Assembly: GCA_902500775.1 (NCBI GenBank)
Contig: CABVRZ010000025.1
Coordinates: 1 to 64,000 of the forward strand
DNA: 64,000 nucleotides
Direction of reading: 5' to 3'
Source: an uncultured Nitrospira sp.
Lineage (GTDB): Bacteria > Nitrospirota > Nitrospiria > Nitrospirales > Nitrospiraceae
The notes under the pieces were generated by a model. It searched no databases. It saw only the letters and a program-made list of their open reading frames with translations, and was not told the DNA's origin. The position numbers and the translations under genes are program-made. Shown piece by piece: positions 18,765 to 28,847 of the stretch; within the stretch, counting starts at the first letter, position 1; the number at the start of each line of letters is the position of its first letter.

Positions 18765-18930
18765 AGATGCTGTGCAGCGAAACGGCTGCAAATAGTGACA
18801 AAGGAATCTACCCGTACGGCTTGAAAGCTCTTGTTATGATGCGTTACATACGTACCCCCATAAGAAAGCGGCAGTTCTCATGCGAGGGGTATCTGCCTCT
18901 CCATTATGGCTCCATGCACACACGACGACC

Positions 18931-20715
18931 ATGATGACACCAAGTCTTTCCACCTCGACCATACGTCACCCGAGTGAACCCTCCGATCTACGACGAGCCT
19001 TGGCAGCTTGCCGTCAGTCCTTTCTCGCTACGGCCTTTTTTAGCCTCTTCGTCAATATCCTGATGCTCGTGCCGGCGATCTACATGCTGGCGGTGTATGA
19101 CCGGGTGCTGATGAGCGGAAGCGAATCAACGTTGATGATGCTCTCTCTCATTACGGTATTTCTTTTTTTCGTGCTCGGCGGACTGGAATGGATTCGGACG
19201 CGTATCTTGGTGGCGACGAGTGCCCGCCTCGACGAACACCTGGGGGAACGAGTTTTCAATGCCGTCTTTGCCCAGTCCTTTACGAGCAGTGGGGCGATTT
19301 CCACCGCACAGCCCCTGACCGATCTCCTGCAGATTCGTCAATTTCTGACCGGCCAGGGGCTTCTGGCGTTTTTTGATGTGCCCTGGATGCCGATCTACGT
19401 CGGACTCATGTTTCTCTTTCATACGTACTTCGGCGCCGTTGCGGTCCTGTCTATGCTCCTGTTAACAGGACTTGCGATCTGGAATGAGCTGGCGACCCGC
19501 ACCGAGCTGGCAGCGGCGAACCGCGCCTCGCTCGAGGCTACCCAGTTCGCCCAACGCAACCTCCGCAATGCGGAAGTCATTGAAGCCATGGGCATGCTAC
19601 CGCGCTTGCGCGCCCGCTGGCAGGCGAAACAGTTCGACGTGTTATCACTCCAGAGTCAGGCCAGCACCAAAGCCGGCCTGATCAACGCATTCTCTCGAAC
19701 GTACCGACTGACGATTCAATCGCTGGTACTAGGGCTGGGCGCATATTTGGCTATCCAGAAGCAGATCTCACCGGGACTCGTCATTTCCGGATCGATTCTC
19801 TTGGGACGGGCCCTCGCCCCACTGGATCACATGATTGCAGGTTGGCGCGGGTTTCTTGGAGCCCGCGAGTCCTACCAGCGTCTCGATACGCTTCTTCGTA
19901 CCATTCCGGAACGAGAACCGCGAATGATATTGCCCCCACTCCGAGGGCAGGTGACCATCGAAGATCTCGTCATCGCGGTCCCAGGGCGGAGTGAGCCGAT
20001 TCTCAAAGGGATGAATTTGACGATTGAGCCAGGAACGGCGGTGGCGCTCATCGGACCGAGCGCGGCAGGAAAATCTACCTTAGCACGGGCAATCCTCGGA
20101 CTGCATCCGCCAGCACGTGGACGGGTGTGCCTTGACGGAGCGGAGATCCACAACTGGGATCGGACACAGCTCGGCCAGTCAGTGGGCTATCTTCCGCAGG
20201 ACGTGGAATTGCTCGACGGCACTGTGGCCGAAAACATTGCCCGTTTTGGCGAGATTGATTCCGACCGTGTCGTCGAAGCGGCGCAGTTGGCTGGCATCCA
20301 TGAGATGGTGTTGAGCTTGCCGCAGGCCTACGACACACCATTGATCGGTGGCGGCATCGCCCTCTCTGCTGGACAACGGCAACGAATCGGCATTGCCCGG
20401 GCCATCTACGGGCGCCCGCGTGTGGTGGTGCTCGATGAACCCAATGCCAACCTCGACGTAGCCGGGGAAGCGGCCCTGATGACGACGTTATTGCAGTTGC
20501 AGCGTGACGGAAGCACCGTCATTCTGGTCACCCATCGGACAAGTATACTCCAAGCCGTGCACAAGATTGCCATGATCGTCGGCGGCAAAGTAGCCCTGTA
20601 CGGACCGCGTGAAGAGGTCATGGCCAAATTGCAACCACCGGCAGCCTCCCTCAGACCTGCAGGGACAGCATCCCTGGCGCACGCGATGCCAGCTGTCCCG
20701 GGACCCGCATCATGA
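18931..20715 (+). CDS. Type I secretion ABC transporter (PrtD/HlyB-like)
   Basis: About 594 aa from ATG 18931; an ATG at 18880 would add 17 residues without a better SD. Six-TM export domain beginning ALAACRQSFLATAFFSLFVN, with no C39 peptidase domain, as in PrtD-type exporters of RTX proteins. The nucleotide-binding domain has Walker A GPSAAGKST, signature ALSAGQRQRIGIARA (LSAGQ, normal for this family), Walker B VVVLDEPNANLD and switch His in LVTHRTS. It energises one-step export of the RTX protein across both membranes. Overlaps the next gene by ATGA. Confidence 0.93.
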   Translation: MMTPSLSTSTIRHPSEPSDLRRALAACRQSFLATAFFSLFVNILMLVPAIYMLAVYDRVLMSGSESTLMMLSLITVFLFFVLGGLEWIRTRILVATSARLDEHLGERVFNAVFAQSFTSSGAISTAQPLTDLLQIRQFLTGQGLLAFFDVPWMPIYVGLMFLFHTYFGAVAVLSMLLLTGLAIWNELATRTELAAANRASLEATQFAQRNLRNAEVIEAMGMLPRLRARWQAKQFDVLSLQSQASTKAGLINAFSRTYRLTIQSLVLGLGAYLAIQKQISPGLVISGSILLGRALAPLDHMIAGWRGFLGARESYQRLDTLLRTIPEREPRMILPPLRGQVTIEDLVIAVPGRSEPILKGMNLTIEPGTAVALIGPSAAGKSTLARAILGLHPPARGRVCLDGAEIHNWDRTQLGQSVGYLPQDVELLDGTVAENIARFGEIDSDRVVEAAQLAGIHEMVLSLPQAYDTPLIGGGIALSAGQRQRIGIARAIYGRPRVVVLDEPNANLDVAGEAALMTTLLQLQRDGSTVILVTHRTSILQAVHKIAMIVGGKVALYGPREEVMAKLQPPAASLRPAGTASLAHAMPAVPGPAS

Positions 20716-22100
20716 AGCTGATCCCTTTGTCCAGTGAACAGCTTCCCATGACCGAACAGGTGCTCAACACTCCACGGCCTCTCTCGCGCTCGCTCTTAAG
20801 TGACGACCGCAAGATCCGCCGACAGGGGTTGGTGCTCGTATTGATCGTTTTTGGAGGATTCGGCGCCTGGGCCTCGCTGGCCCCGCTCCATAGTGCCGCC
20901 TTGGCGCCTGGTGTGATTACGGTGGAGCACTATCGGAAAACTGTGCAGCATCTTGAAGGTGGGATTATCCGGACGCTTGAGGTGCATGACGGGGACTCCG
21001 TGCAGCATGATCAGGTGGTGGCGACACTGGATGACACCCAATCTCGTGCACAGCTCGAGGTCTCGCGGGGACAGTTGTATCTGCGGATCGCACAAGAAGC
21101 CCGCCTGGCAGCCCAGCGCGATGGACTCCGTGCTGTGATCTACCCTCAGGAACTGCTCACCCATCGGGACGATCCACGCGTCGCAGACGCCATACGACTG
21201 CAAGATCAGACATTTCGTGTGCGCCAGGCATCCACTGATGGGGAAAGCGCGGTATACCGTCGACAGATCGAGCAATTGCGGGCCAAGGTAAAGGGGCTTC
21301 AGGCGCAGAAGTCGAGCCGTGACCGGCTCCTGGAATCCTATCGAGAAGATCTCACCGACTTCAAGAGTCTGTTAAAGGAAGGATTCACTGAAAAACAGAA
21401 GGTCGAGGAAATGGAACGGGCCCTGGCCCAAACCGAGGGCCAGCGGGGGGGGTTGTTGTCCGATATGGCGGCGAGCGAGCTGCAGATCGCGGAGATCGAA
21501 CTGAAGATCTTGCAGCTGCAGAAAGATTTGCAACGCGACGTCGCCAAAGAGTTGAGCGAGGCCCAAACGGAACTGTTCGGCTTGCGGGAGAAAGTGCAGG
21601 CGCTGGAGCGGACAGTCGACCGGACTGTTATCAAAGCGCCGGTTTCCGGAATGGTGCTGGGGTTGGCCGTGCATACCATTGGGGCCGTCGTTCCTCCTGG
21701 AGGACGGCTACTTGATATCGTCCCACAAGACCAGAAGCTGATCATCGAGGCCCAAGTTACACCCATCGATATTGATCGCGTCAAGGTGGGGCAAGTGGCG
21801 GAAATCCGGTTCAGCGCGTTCAAGTCCCGCGATCTCCCGACCATAGAAGGGACACTGATCAGCCTCTCTGCTGATCGGATTGTGGCGGATAACAAGGAGA
21901 ACAATGGTGGCGACACCGCTTACTACCTGGCTCGCGTTGAGGTCTCTCCCAGCGGCCTTCAGGCCCTGAGAGCGGCTGATCTCGAACTGGTCCCAGGCAT
22001 GCCCGCCGAGGTGCTCATCAAGACGGGAGCACGCACACTGGTCCAGTACTTGATGCAACCCCTCACGGACACTGTCAAACGCTCCTTGATTGAGGATTGA
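20712..22100 (+). CDS. Type I secretion membrane-fusion protein (HlyD/PrtE-like)
   Basis: 462 aa. One N-terminal TM (GLVLVLIVFGGFGAWASLAPL), then HYRKTVQHLEGGIIRTLEVHDGDSVQHDQ (the conserved HlyD lipoyl-like motif), a long coiled-coil hairpin (about residues 150-290), TVIKAPVSGMVLGL and a C-terminal beta domain. It bridges the ABC transporter to the outer-membrane channel in the periplasm. Start overlaps the ABC gene stop, and the next gene begins within or just after its stop. Confidence 0.93.
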   Translation: MKLIPLSSEQLPMTEQVLNTPRPLSRSLLSDDRKIRRQGLVLVLIVFGGFGAWASLAPLHSAALAPGVITVEHYRKTVQHLEGGIIRTLEVHDGDSVQHDQVVATLDDTQSRAQLEVSRGQLYLRIAQEARLAAQRDGLRAVIYPQELLTHRDDPRVADAIRLQDQTFRVRQASTDGESAVYRRQIEQLRAKVKGLQAQKSSRDRLLESYREDLTDFKSLLKEGFTEKQKVEEMERALAQTEGQRGGLLSDMAASELQIAEIELKILQLQKDLQRDVAKELSEAQTELFGLREKVQALERTVDRTVIKAPVSGMVLGLAVHTIGAVVPPGGRLLDIVPQDQKLIIEAQVTPIDIDRVKVGQVAEIRFSAFKSRDLPTIEGTLISLSADRIVADNKENNGGDTAYYLARVEVSPSGLQALRAADLELVPGMPAEVLIKTGARTLVQYLMQPLTDTVKRSLIED

Positions 22101-22174
22101 ATCGAGAAATCACGCAGTTGCTCGACAGCACGATGGTCGTCCCGACGACCGCTCACGTCAGAGACACGACGACC

Positions 22175-23521
22175 ATGAACAAGAATTACCTGCTCATCTT
22201 CTTATTTCTCACAACAGTAAGTACGACTGTTGGGGCCGCAGAGGGACAACCGGCCAATTTGCTGCAACTCTACGACCTCGCCCTGACCACCAACCCCATC
22301 GTGGAGGGCCGACGGTATTCCATCATGCAGGCCGAAGCACAAAAGGATCAGGCGCGCAGCAAACTCTTGCCCCAAGCATCGGCCACCGGTTTTATCTCTT
22401 GGAACGAATTGACCCAAGAAAATACCAACGCCTTTACGCGACAGACCACCGATTTCACCTCGCAGTATCAGGGGTTGCGTGGTGTCGTGCAGGCTCGGCA
22501 AGCCCTCTTCGATCTGGCCTCCTATCGGGCCTACGAAGGCGCCGGGTTCACCATCAAGCAGGCGGAGCAAGATTTAGCAGATGCCCGCATGAGCCTCGCC
22601 ACCGATGTGGTCGATCGCTACCTCGAGTTCTTGCAGGCCACCGACGAAGCTGGCTATCTACAGGGCGAGTTGGACTTGACCGATGGGGATACGCAACGGA
22701 TCCGCCGTCTGTACGAACGCGCTATGGCAAAAATCACTGACTTGTATGAGGTGGAAGCCTACTACCAAACGCTGAAGACACGCGAACTCGAAATCCGCAA
22801 TTTGCAGGCCGTCGCATTGGAAAAGATCCGAGAGGTGGTTGGTATCTCAGTTGCCGACCTGACTCGCCTCACGAAAGAGGAGTTACCGTCGGTGCCTGGA
22901 CAGTCCGACCAGTGGGTGGCCAACGCTGTCACACATCATCCGGCGATCCATGCGTTGCAACATGCGATGGACGCAGCCGCCAAAACGATTGCCAGTCAGT
23001 GGGCCAACCATCTACCACTGGTGTCCTTACAAATGTCCGGCATTTATGCCAAGAATGGTGGGTTCGACAACCGCCAGCTTGACCCGTACACGGTTGGCAC
23101 CTTGGGACTGCAGCTCAATATGCCGCTGTATTCTGGCGGCAGTGTGAAAGCCGGTGAACGTGAAGCCATCGCCCGCTTTGAAATGACCAAGTACAAGCAC
23201 ATGCAAAAGCAGCGTGAGATCGAACGTGAAACACGGACGGCGTATCTGAACGCGCAAACGGGGTACTCCCGTATCGCGTCAACGGCGCGTGAAGTAGAGG
23301 CACGCGTCAAGGCCCGAGACGGCCAACAACGCGGCTACGAATTAGGTGCGGCTACCATTGTGGCCCTGTTGGAATCAAAAAAGAATCTGTTGAAATCCAG
23401 GTTTGCCTACGCCAAAGCGCGGTATGACTATATCCGATCCCTCGTCGCTTTGCGGGTTTGGGGCGGAACCCTCTCACGTTCAGATCTGGAGGAGATCAAC
23501 AGTTGGTTGGCACGGAACTAA
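22175..23521 (+). CDS. Outer-membrane channel of type I secretion (TolC/PrtF-like)
   Basis: 448 aa from ATG 22175, which opens a clean signal peptide (MNKNYLLIFLFLTTVSTTVG then AAEG). A TTG at 22097 would add 26 hydrophilic residues and hide the signal. The mature protein shows the duplicated outer-membrane efflux pattern: LLQLYDLALTTNPIVEG at the start, QARQALFDLASY in the first half and TLGLQLNMPLYSGGSV in the second. It completes a dedicated exporter for the upstream RTX protein. Confidence 0.9.
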   Translation: MNKNYLLIFLFLTTVSTTVGAAEGQPANLLQLYDLALTTNPIVEGRRYSIMQAEAQKDQARSKLLPQASATGFISWNELTQENTNAFTRQTTDFTSQYQGLRGVVQARQALFDLASYRAYEGAGFTIKQAEQDLADARMSLATDVVDRYLEFLQATDEAGYLQGELDLTDGDTQRIRRLYERAMAKITDLYEVEAYYQTLKTRELEIRNLQAVALEKIREVVGISVADLTRLTKEELPSVPGQSDQWVANAVTHHPAIHALQHAMDAAAKTIASQWANHLPLVSLQMSGIYAKNGGFDNRQLDPYTVGTLGLQLNMPLYSGGSVKAGEREAIARFEMTKYKHMQKQREIERETRTAYLNAQTGYSRIASTAREVEARVKARDGQQRGYELGAATIVALLESKKNLLKSRFAYAKARYDYIRSLVALRVWGGTLSRSDLEEINSWLARN

Positions 23522-23582
23522 AACTCCCCGCCGAGAACGCTATACGCGTAGTGATGCGCAGACACATTAGCGCACCCTACTT

Positions 23583-26321
23583 TCAGAGATGACCTGAGCT
23601 GCGGAGGGTCGTAGACAGGATGGCTCCTTCCCGCTCACGGAATGAGACGGCCACACGCAACTGCTCAAGATACTGATCCAGTGTTTTCCCGCCGAGATCG
23701 ATCTTGTGAGACATAAAAAACCTGCGCACGTCCTGCTCAAGTTCGGGTGTCGCCAAACCGACAATGCCCCCACACATACGTCTGAGGCCTTGCTTAGGAA
23801 ATAATTTATCCATCTGATCCCAGTTGGCCTTCACAAACTCCCAGGCCTGTTCTCGACCGTAAACATTAGTCATCAATGACCCCACGATGAACGGAGCGTC
23901 TTGAGTGCGGATCTCGCCGTTAATGGTACGGGCCAGTGTGCGTTCAACAAGCTCCTTGGGATGAAACGCAGCGAGAGCAAACAGATATCGCCGCTCTTCT
24001 TGGGGAGTCGGTGCGGTTTGGTATCGCTCTGAGAATTCATTATAACGCGCTTCATCCCCTGTATAGGTGAGGATGGCCACAAGTGCTGGAATGACATTCA
24101 CATCGACAGTGGCTGGATCGTTTCGGTATTGTTGATACCGCTCCACGGCTTGGTGCTGGATCACTGGATCGTTGCCAAGCCGACCGAGTGTGCTGAGGAG
24201 GTCCCCACGTAGTTGTCTGACGAGGTCCGATTCGCCTGGTTTTGGATCCCATCCGAGATCTTGTGCGGCTGGCTTTACCCGGTCACGTACGAAGGCTTCC
24301 AGTGCCGGTCGATCCTCAGGTGTGATGATCCGATTCAATAAGGAGAAGGACTCTAGCAACACGGCCCAGACGTTCTTGTCTCGTTCATGCCTAAAGTGTG
24401 CAGTGAGCTGAAGGTATTCCGCGAGCGGCATCGCACCAGCCACTGTGGTTGCCCAGGCATCGCTGATGAGAATGAATCGTTCAATGGCTGCGAGACGATC
24501 CAACCCCTGATCGAGGATTTGCTGCAACAGTGGCGCACGATAGCAAACCCGATAAAACCCTGGCCCCCCTTCATTAACAATGAGGGCGGTGACATCTGCC
24601 GGCAAATCGATCGTGGTCTCACGTTGGGTCAGCACCACTCGACGATGCTCTGTATGATCCCCACGAAATAATCGAATTTGGATGGGGATCTGCCAGTGTT
24701 GATCAGCGTCTGACTCTTGCTGTAGATAGGTGAATCGCTGTTGGGAGAGTGTCAACTTTTCCCCCTGTCGCTCTACCGTTACCAAGGGAAAACCCGGCTG
24801 AAAGATCCAACCATCCATCAGTTCAGGAACCGGTTGACGCGCTACTGCACCGAGCGCAGTCCAGAGATCCTTGGTATCGGCATTCCCATAGGCATGAGTG
24901 CGGAGATATTGTCGAACCCCGTCTCGGAAGACTGTAGGTCCAATATGCTGCTCCAACATCCGAAGGACCGACGCCCCCTTTTCATAGGTCAGGATATCGA
25001 ACATGGCGTCCGCATCCTTCGGGGCTCGAACGGGATACTCAATAGGCCTGGTACTCACAAGCCCATCCACGGAAAACGCCGCAGCCCGTGTCACCGCAAA
25101 GGACTCCCACCGTTTCCATTCCGGCTTCCAAGCGTCGACGGCCAGCATTTCCATAAAAGTGGCGAAGGCTTCATTGAGCCACAGCCCATTCCACCAGGAC
25201 ATGGTGACGAGATCACCGAACCACATATGGGCGTTCTCGTGGGCGACCACGTCGGCAATGCGTTCCAGTTCGGCATGGGTGCCTGTCCGTTGATCGACGA
25301 GGAGTGCCGTTTCACGGAACGTGATCGCCCCGAGATTCTCCATCGCACCGGATGCAAAGTCTGGAATCGCTAAGAGATCCAACTTATCCCCGGGATAGGG
25401 TACGTCGTAGTAGTCCTCAAAAAACTTGAGCGAAGCGACCGCGATCTCCTGCCCAAATGGCGTGAGTGGCTGCTTACCAGGCACCGTCCAGAGTCGCAAC
25501 GGAGTCTTCCCGACGAAGAGCGGCTTGGTTGCTTCTATCCGACCCACAACAAACGCGACGAGGTACGTCGACATCTGGATCGTCTCAGCAAACCGCATGA
25601 CCTTCTTGTTGTTCTCGAGCGCCTCGGAGATCAGAGAGGTGTTCGAGACCGCGGTGAGTTGCGGGTCAATGACCAAGGTCGTCGCGAACACGGCCTTAAA
25701 ATCCGGCTCATCCCAACAGGGGAAGGCACGGCGCGCATCAGTCGCTTCGAACTGAGTCGCGGCAAGTGTCTGTGTCGCTCCGGATGCATCTTTGTAGGTG
25801 CTGCGGTAGAACCCTCGAAGCTTGTCGTTAAGTTGACCATGAAACGTGATGTGCAGCTGCCAGTCACCAGGCGAAATTGGTTCTCCGAACGTCAACCGGA
25901 CCCGTTGTGTCTGTGGCTCCATCTCGATCGACGCTTTGAACGATGATGTGTTCTGTCTTTCTAATACGGCTGATTCGATCACCAAATCGACGGCGTTCAA
26001 CAGAATGGTCTTTGTTGCTTGTGTGATCGTTATAGCGATGATCTCATGGCCACGAAACGTGGCGGCCACGAGGTCTGGCTCAAGTCTCAACTCATAGCAA
26101 GTTGGAATCACATGGCGCGGAAGTCTATACGGATCGGTCGTGGCGGACACATCGTCAACGGTCATCTCGTCCCCTTGTGGTCTGGTCATTGTTGTAACAC
26201 CGGCGGATGTTGATGGTAGTACGGTATACGCTATCGGGAGGGTGAGAAGAAAGCGGGTGCGTCGCCCGATCGTCAACAGCAGATCTCGTCTACTGAGCGA
26301 GCGCTTATTTCCTTGGGACAT
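23583..26321 (-). CDS. M1-family zinc aminopeptidase (PepN/ERAP-like)
   Basis: About 912 aa from ATG 26321. Zinc site HENAH followed by NEAFATF (HExxH-x18-E), and the substrate motif GAMENLGA; both fall around residues 325-385. A C-terminal helical ERAP1-type domain makes up the second half. The N-terminus MSQGNKRSLSRRDLLLTIG is Tat-like (SRRDLLL) and precedes a hydrophobic stretch, suggesting an exported or membrane-anchored form, unlike cytosolic PepN. The start lies inside the end of rpiA (17-base overlap), so it is probably the last gene of the sugar-phosphate operon. A later Met (MTRPQGDEM) would give a cytosolic protein. Confidence 0.9.
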   Translation of the reverse strand: MSQGNKRSLSRRDLLLTIGRRTRFLLTLPIAYTVLPSTSAGVTTMTRPQGDEMTVDDVSATTDPYRLPRHVIPTCYELRLEPDLVAATFRGHEIIAITITQATKTILLNAVDLVIESAVLERQNTSSFKASIEMEPQTQRVRLTFGEPISPGDWQLHITFHGQLNDKLRGFYRSTYKDASGATQTLAATQFEATDARRAFPCWDEPDFKAVFATTLVIDPQLTAVSNTSLISEALENNKKVMRFAETIQMSTYLVAFVVGRIEATKPLFVGKTPLRLWTVPGKQPLTPFGQEIAVASLKFFEDYYDVPYPGDKLDLLAIPDFASGAMENLGAITFRETALLVDQRTGTHAELERIADVVAHENAHMWFGDLVTMSWWNGLWLNEAFATFMEMLAVDAWKPEWKRWESFAVTRAAAFSVDGLVSTRPIEYPVRAPKDADAMFDILTYEKGASVLRMLEQHIGPTVFRDGVRQYLRTHAYGNADTKDLWTALGAVARQPVPELMDGWIFQPGFPLVTVERQGEKLTLSQQRFTYLQQESDADQHWQIPIQIRLFRGDHTEHRRVVLTQRETTIDLPADVTALIVNEGGPGFYRVCYRAPLLQQILDQGLDRLAAIERFILISDAWATTVAGAMPLAEYLQLTAHFRHERDKNVWAVLLESFSLLNRIITPEDRPALEAFVRDRVKPAAQDLGWDPKPGESDLVRQLRGDLLSTLGRLGNDPVIQHQAVERYQQYRNDPATVDVNVIPALVAILTYTGDEARYNEFSERYQTAPTPQEERRYLFALAAFHPKELVERTLARTINGEIRTQDAPFIVGSLMTNVYGREQAWEFVKANWDQMDKLFPKQGLRRMCGGIVGLATPELEQDVRRFFMSHKIDLGGKTLDQYLEQLRVAVSFREREGAILSTTLRSSGHL

Positions 26322-27003
26322 GCAAGGTTTGAACACCCTGTGCGGTACCGACAAGGACGATATGCGTTCGATTGACAAAGAGGCCTGTTTCCACCACACC
26401 GGGAATCAGGTTCAATGCCGTCTCTAGCTCACCAGGATGGTCGATGCGGTTCATGTGCACATCGATGATCAAATGGCCTGCTTCGGTCTTAAACGGGGCC
26501 CCATTGCGTTCTCGAAGCACCACTAGGCTTTTAGTCAGCGCTTCAATTGCACACGCCGTATTCCCCCAGCCGAAGGGAATCACCTCAATCGGTAAGGGGA
26601 ACGATCCTCCCAGCACAGGCACCTGTTTGGTGTGATCAACCATCACGATGAATTGCTTGGCCGACGCGGCTACGATTTTTTCTTTCAGAAGCGCACCACC
26701 CCCACCCTTGATGAGATTGAATTGAGGATCGACTTGATCCGCCCCATCAATCGCCACATCGATCGCCCATCGATTCTCTGCATCGATGAGAGGAATGCCG
26801 TACTGCTTGGCAAGCGCGCCGGTTTCCTGCGACGTGGGCACACCCCGAAGTTTCATCCCGGCACGGACTCGTTCGCCTAAGGCAATCACGAGATGCTTTG
26901 CGGTTGATCCAGTTCCCAGTCCGACCACCATACCGTCACGCACAAACTCTACGGCTTTGAGGGCAGCATCTTTTTTAAGTTTTTCGAGATCCGACGTTGT
27001 CAT
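26305..27003 (-). CDS. rpiA: Ribose-5-phosphate isomerase A
   Basis: 232 aa, standard length. GLGTGSTAKH phosphate-binding loop, DGADQVDP catalytic segment and KGGGGALLKEKIVA are all present. It interconverts ribose-5-phosphate and ribulose-5-phosphate in the pentose-phosphate network. It overlaps the stop of glk by four bases, so it is coupled to it. Confidence 0.96.
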   Translation of the reverse strand: MTTSDLEKLKKDAALKAVEFVRDGMVVGLGTGSTAKHLVIALGERVRAGMKLRGVPTSQETGALAKQYGIPLIDAENRWAIDVAIDGADQVDPQFNLIKGGGGALLKEKIVAASAKQFIVMVDHTKQVPVLGGSFPLPIEVIPFGWGNTACAIEALTKSLVVLRERNGAPFKTEAGHLIIDVHMNRIDHPGELETALNLIPGVVETGLFVNRTHIVLVGTAQGVQTLHVPRK

Positions 27004-28070
27004 GAGGAGGAAGCAGATGAGAGGGCGCTAGCCACGGACGCTGCCCCGAGCAGAGCGGTCTGTTGATTCATAATGACTTTCACCGGCATGTTGCTAAGAA
27101 GCTTCTTATAACGTCCCTTGTTCAGAAACCCTTTCATAAAGGTCCCGTCTTGGAGTTTTGCGATGAGCTTAGGTGCAATGCCCCCTCCCACATACACTCC
27201 ATCGAGTGAGAGCGCCTTCAAGGCGAGATTCCCGGCCTCTGCCCCGTAAATTGATGCAAAGAGTTCTAGGGCTTGCTTGGCAATTTCTGCTTGGCCTTGG
27301 AGACCGGCTTGGGCAATTTCTGCTGCTGGATTACCGGCCTTAATTTTTTCCATAAGCCACGTTGGCTCATTCTTTTTTGTGTCGCGGAGAAACTCATACA
27401 CTGCATGCAGGCCGGGCCCAGATAGAATTCGCTCATAGCTCACGTGGAGATACTGGCTTCGCAAGTAACGAAGCAGGTCGATCTCCTGATCATTATTCGG
27501 GGCGAAATCCGCATGACCACCTTCTGACGGCATGGGACGGTAGGTCTTGCCGTCCCAGAACAGAATCGCTTCACCCAATCCCGTACCAGCGGCAATCAAC
27601 GCAAGCGCCTGTCGTTTTTTGGGAGGATTCCCCACATTCAACACTTCCAGCTCGTCCGACCGCAGCGATAAAATGCCATAGGCAGTCGCTTCCAGATCAT
27701 TGAGCAGCTGAACGCGCAGAATACCGAACTGTTTCGCAATGGATGGACCATCCACAACCCAAGGCAGATTCGTCGTCTCACTATGATTATCGATCACAGG
27801 GCCAGCAATGCCAAAACAAGCGGCCGTGAGCTTCACTGGTTCAGAAGGTGATTTGGCAGTTTTCTCATCTTCGATTTTGTCGTCCGCCTCAAGGAGCGCA
27901 TGTGGGGATAGAGCTTTCGGTGCTGTAAGAAACTCTACGAGAATCTCCTCCAGCGACTTGTAATCGCCGCTATGAAAACTTTCCAGGCGGATTGGCTCCA
28001 CTCGATTTGTGGTCCAGTCATACAGGGCCAGGTTCGTCTTCGTCCCACCGATGTCACCTGCGAGAATCAT
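27000..28070 (-). CDS. glk: Glucokinase
   Basis: 356 aa. LAGDIGGTKTNLALYD is the ROK/glucokinase phosphate-1 motif at the extreme N-terminus; AAGTGLGEAILF and the PSEGGHADFAP substrate segment identify a bacterial Glk. It phosphorylates glucose with ATP. There is a charged insertion around residues 60-75 (DDKIEDEKTAKS) not usual for the family. For a nitrifier, a glucokinase suggests turnover of stored glycogen or scavenged sugar. Confidence 0.93.
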   Translation of the reverse strand: MILAGDIGGTKTNLALYDWTTNRVEPIRLESFHSGDYKSLEEILVEFLTAPKALSPHALLEADDKIEDEKTAKSPSEPVKLTAACFGIAGPVIDNHSETTNLPWVVDGPSIAKQFGILRVQLLNDLEATAYGILSLRSDELEVLNVGNPPKKRQALALIAAGTGLGEAILFWDGKTYRPMPSEGGHADFAPNNDQEIDLLRYLRSQYLHVSYERILSGPGLHAVYEFLRDTKKNEPTWLMEKIKAGNPAAEIAQAGLQGQAEIAKQALELFASIYGAEAGNLALKALSLDGVYVGGGIAPKLIAKLQDGTFMKGFLNKGRYKKLLSNMPVKVIMNQQTALLGAASVASALSSASSS

Positions 28071-28097
28071 CGTCTACTTCTTGTCCCTCTCGAGATC

Positions 28098-28847
28098 CTA
28101 TTTCAGTTGCGCACCAGCCGCCTGATCCAGCATCCAGATCAACTGACCTGATTCCGGTGCAACCCGTGCCGCCGGCAATGAACGATCCGCGTCTGTCTCA
28201 GGTTGAATCACTCGGCGAACCATAGTCGCCTTACCAGCACCGGTGACCAGGAACAGTACCACAGCTGCCCGGTTCAACACACCTAAGGTGAGAGTGATAC
28301 GAGTCGGAACCCCCGTAGGCGCGTGCCCAACAGTGACCACACTACTCTGTTCTTCCAAGGCTGTGGTTCCTGGAAACAGCGAGGCCGTATGGCCGTCTTC
28401 CCCAATACCCAGAAGTACGAGGTCAATAGTCGGAAGGTTTGGAGCAGGGCATCGCGTGACGGTGCGAAGTTGGTCTTCGTATTCCTGAGCCGCGGCGCGC
28501 GGACTTTCATATTCGCCTTTCATTCTGAAAATATGATCGCTGTGAATCTTGAGCGGTTGGAACAGCGTGGCCCGTGCCATCCCGAAATTACTATCAGGAT
28601 GGTCCGGCGGAACACAGCGTTCATCCCCAAACAGGAATAGGATCTTGTCCCACTTGAATCGTCCTTTCCATTCAGGAGTGGCGAGCGTCTGAAAGAGGGT
28701 CTTGGGCGTCGAGCCTCCCGAAAGGGCGATGAGGAAGCGGCCATGAGACCGAATGGCTTGTTCACTCAGGGCATGGATGTAGGTAGCCACGTCCTGCGCC
28801 CACTGCTGAACATTCCGGGCGATGCGAATGTCAGGGGTGGCTCTCAT
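28098..28847 (-). CDS. pgl: 6-Phosphogluconolactonase
   Basis: 249 aa. IALSGGSTPKTLFQ and FGDERCVPPDHPDSN are the diagnostic blocks, with LLGIGEDGHTASLFPG in the second half. Hydrolyses 6-phosphogluconolactone in the oxidative pentose-phosphate route. It overlaps the upstream isomerase stop by four bases. Its partner enzymes glucose-6-phosphate dehydrogenase and 6-phosphogluconate dehydrogenase are not in the window. Confidence 0.95.
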   Translation of the reverse strand: MRATPDIRIARNVQQWAQDVATYIHALSEQAIRSHGRFLIALSGGSTPKTLFQTLATPEWKGRFKWDKILFLFGDERCVPPDHPDSNFGMARATLFQPLKIHSDHIFRMKGEYESPRAAAQEYEDQLRTVTRCPAPNLPTIDLVLLGIGEDGHTASLFPGTTALEEQSSVVTVGHAPTGVPTRITLTLGVLNRAAVVLFLVTGAGKATMVRRVIQPETDADRSLPAARVAPESGQLIWMLDQAAGAQLK

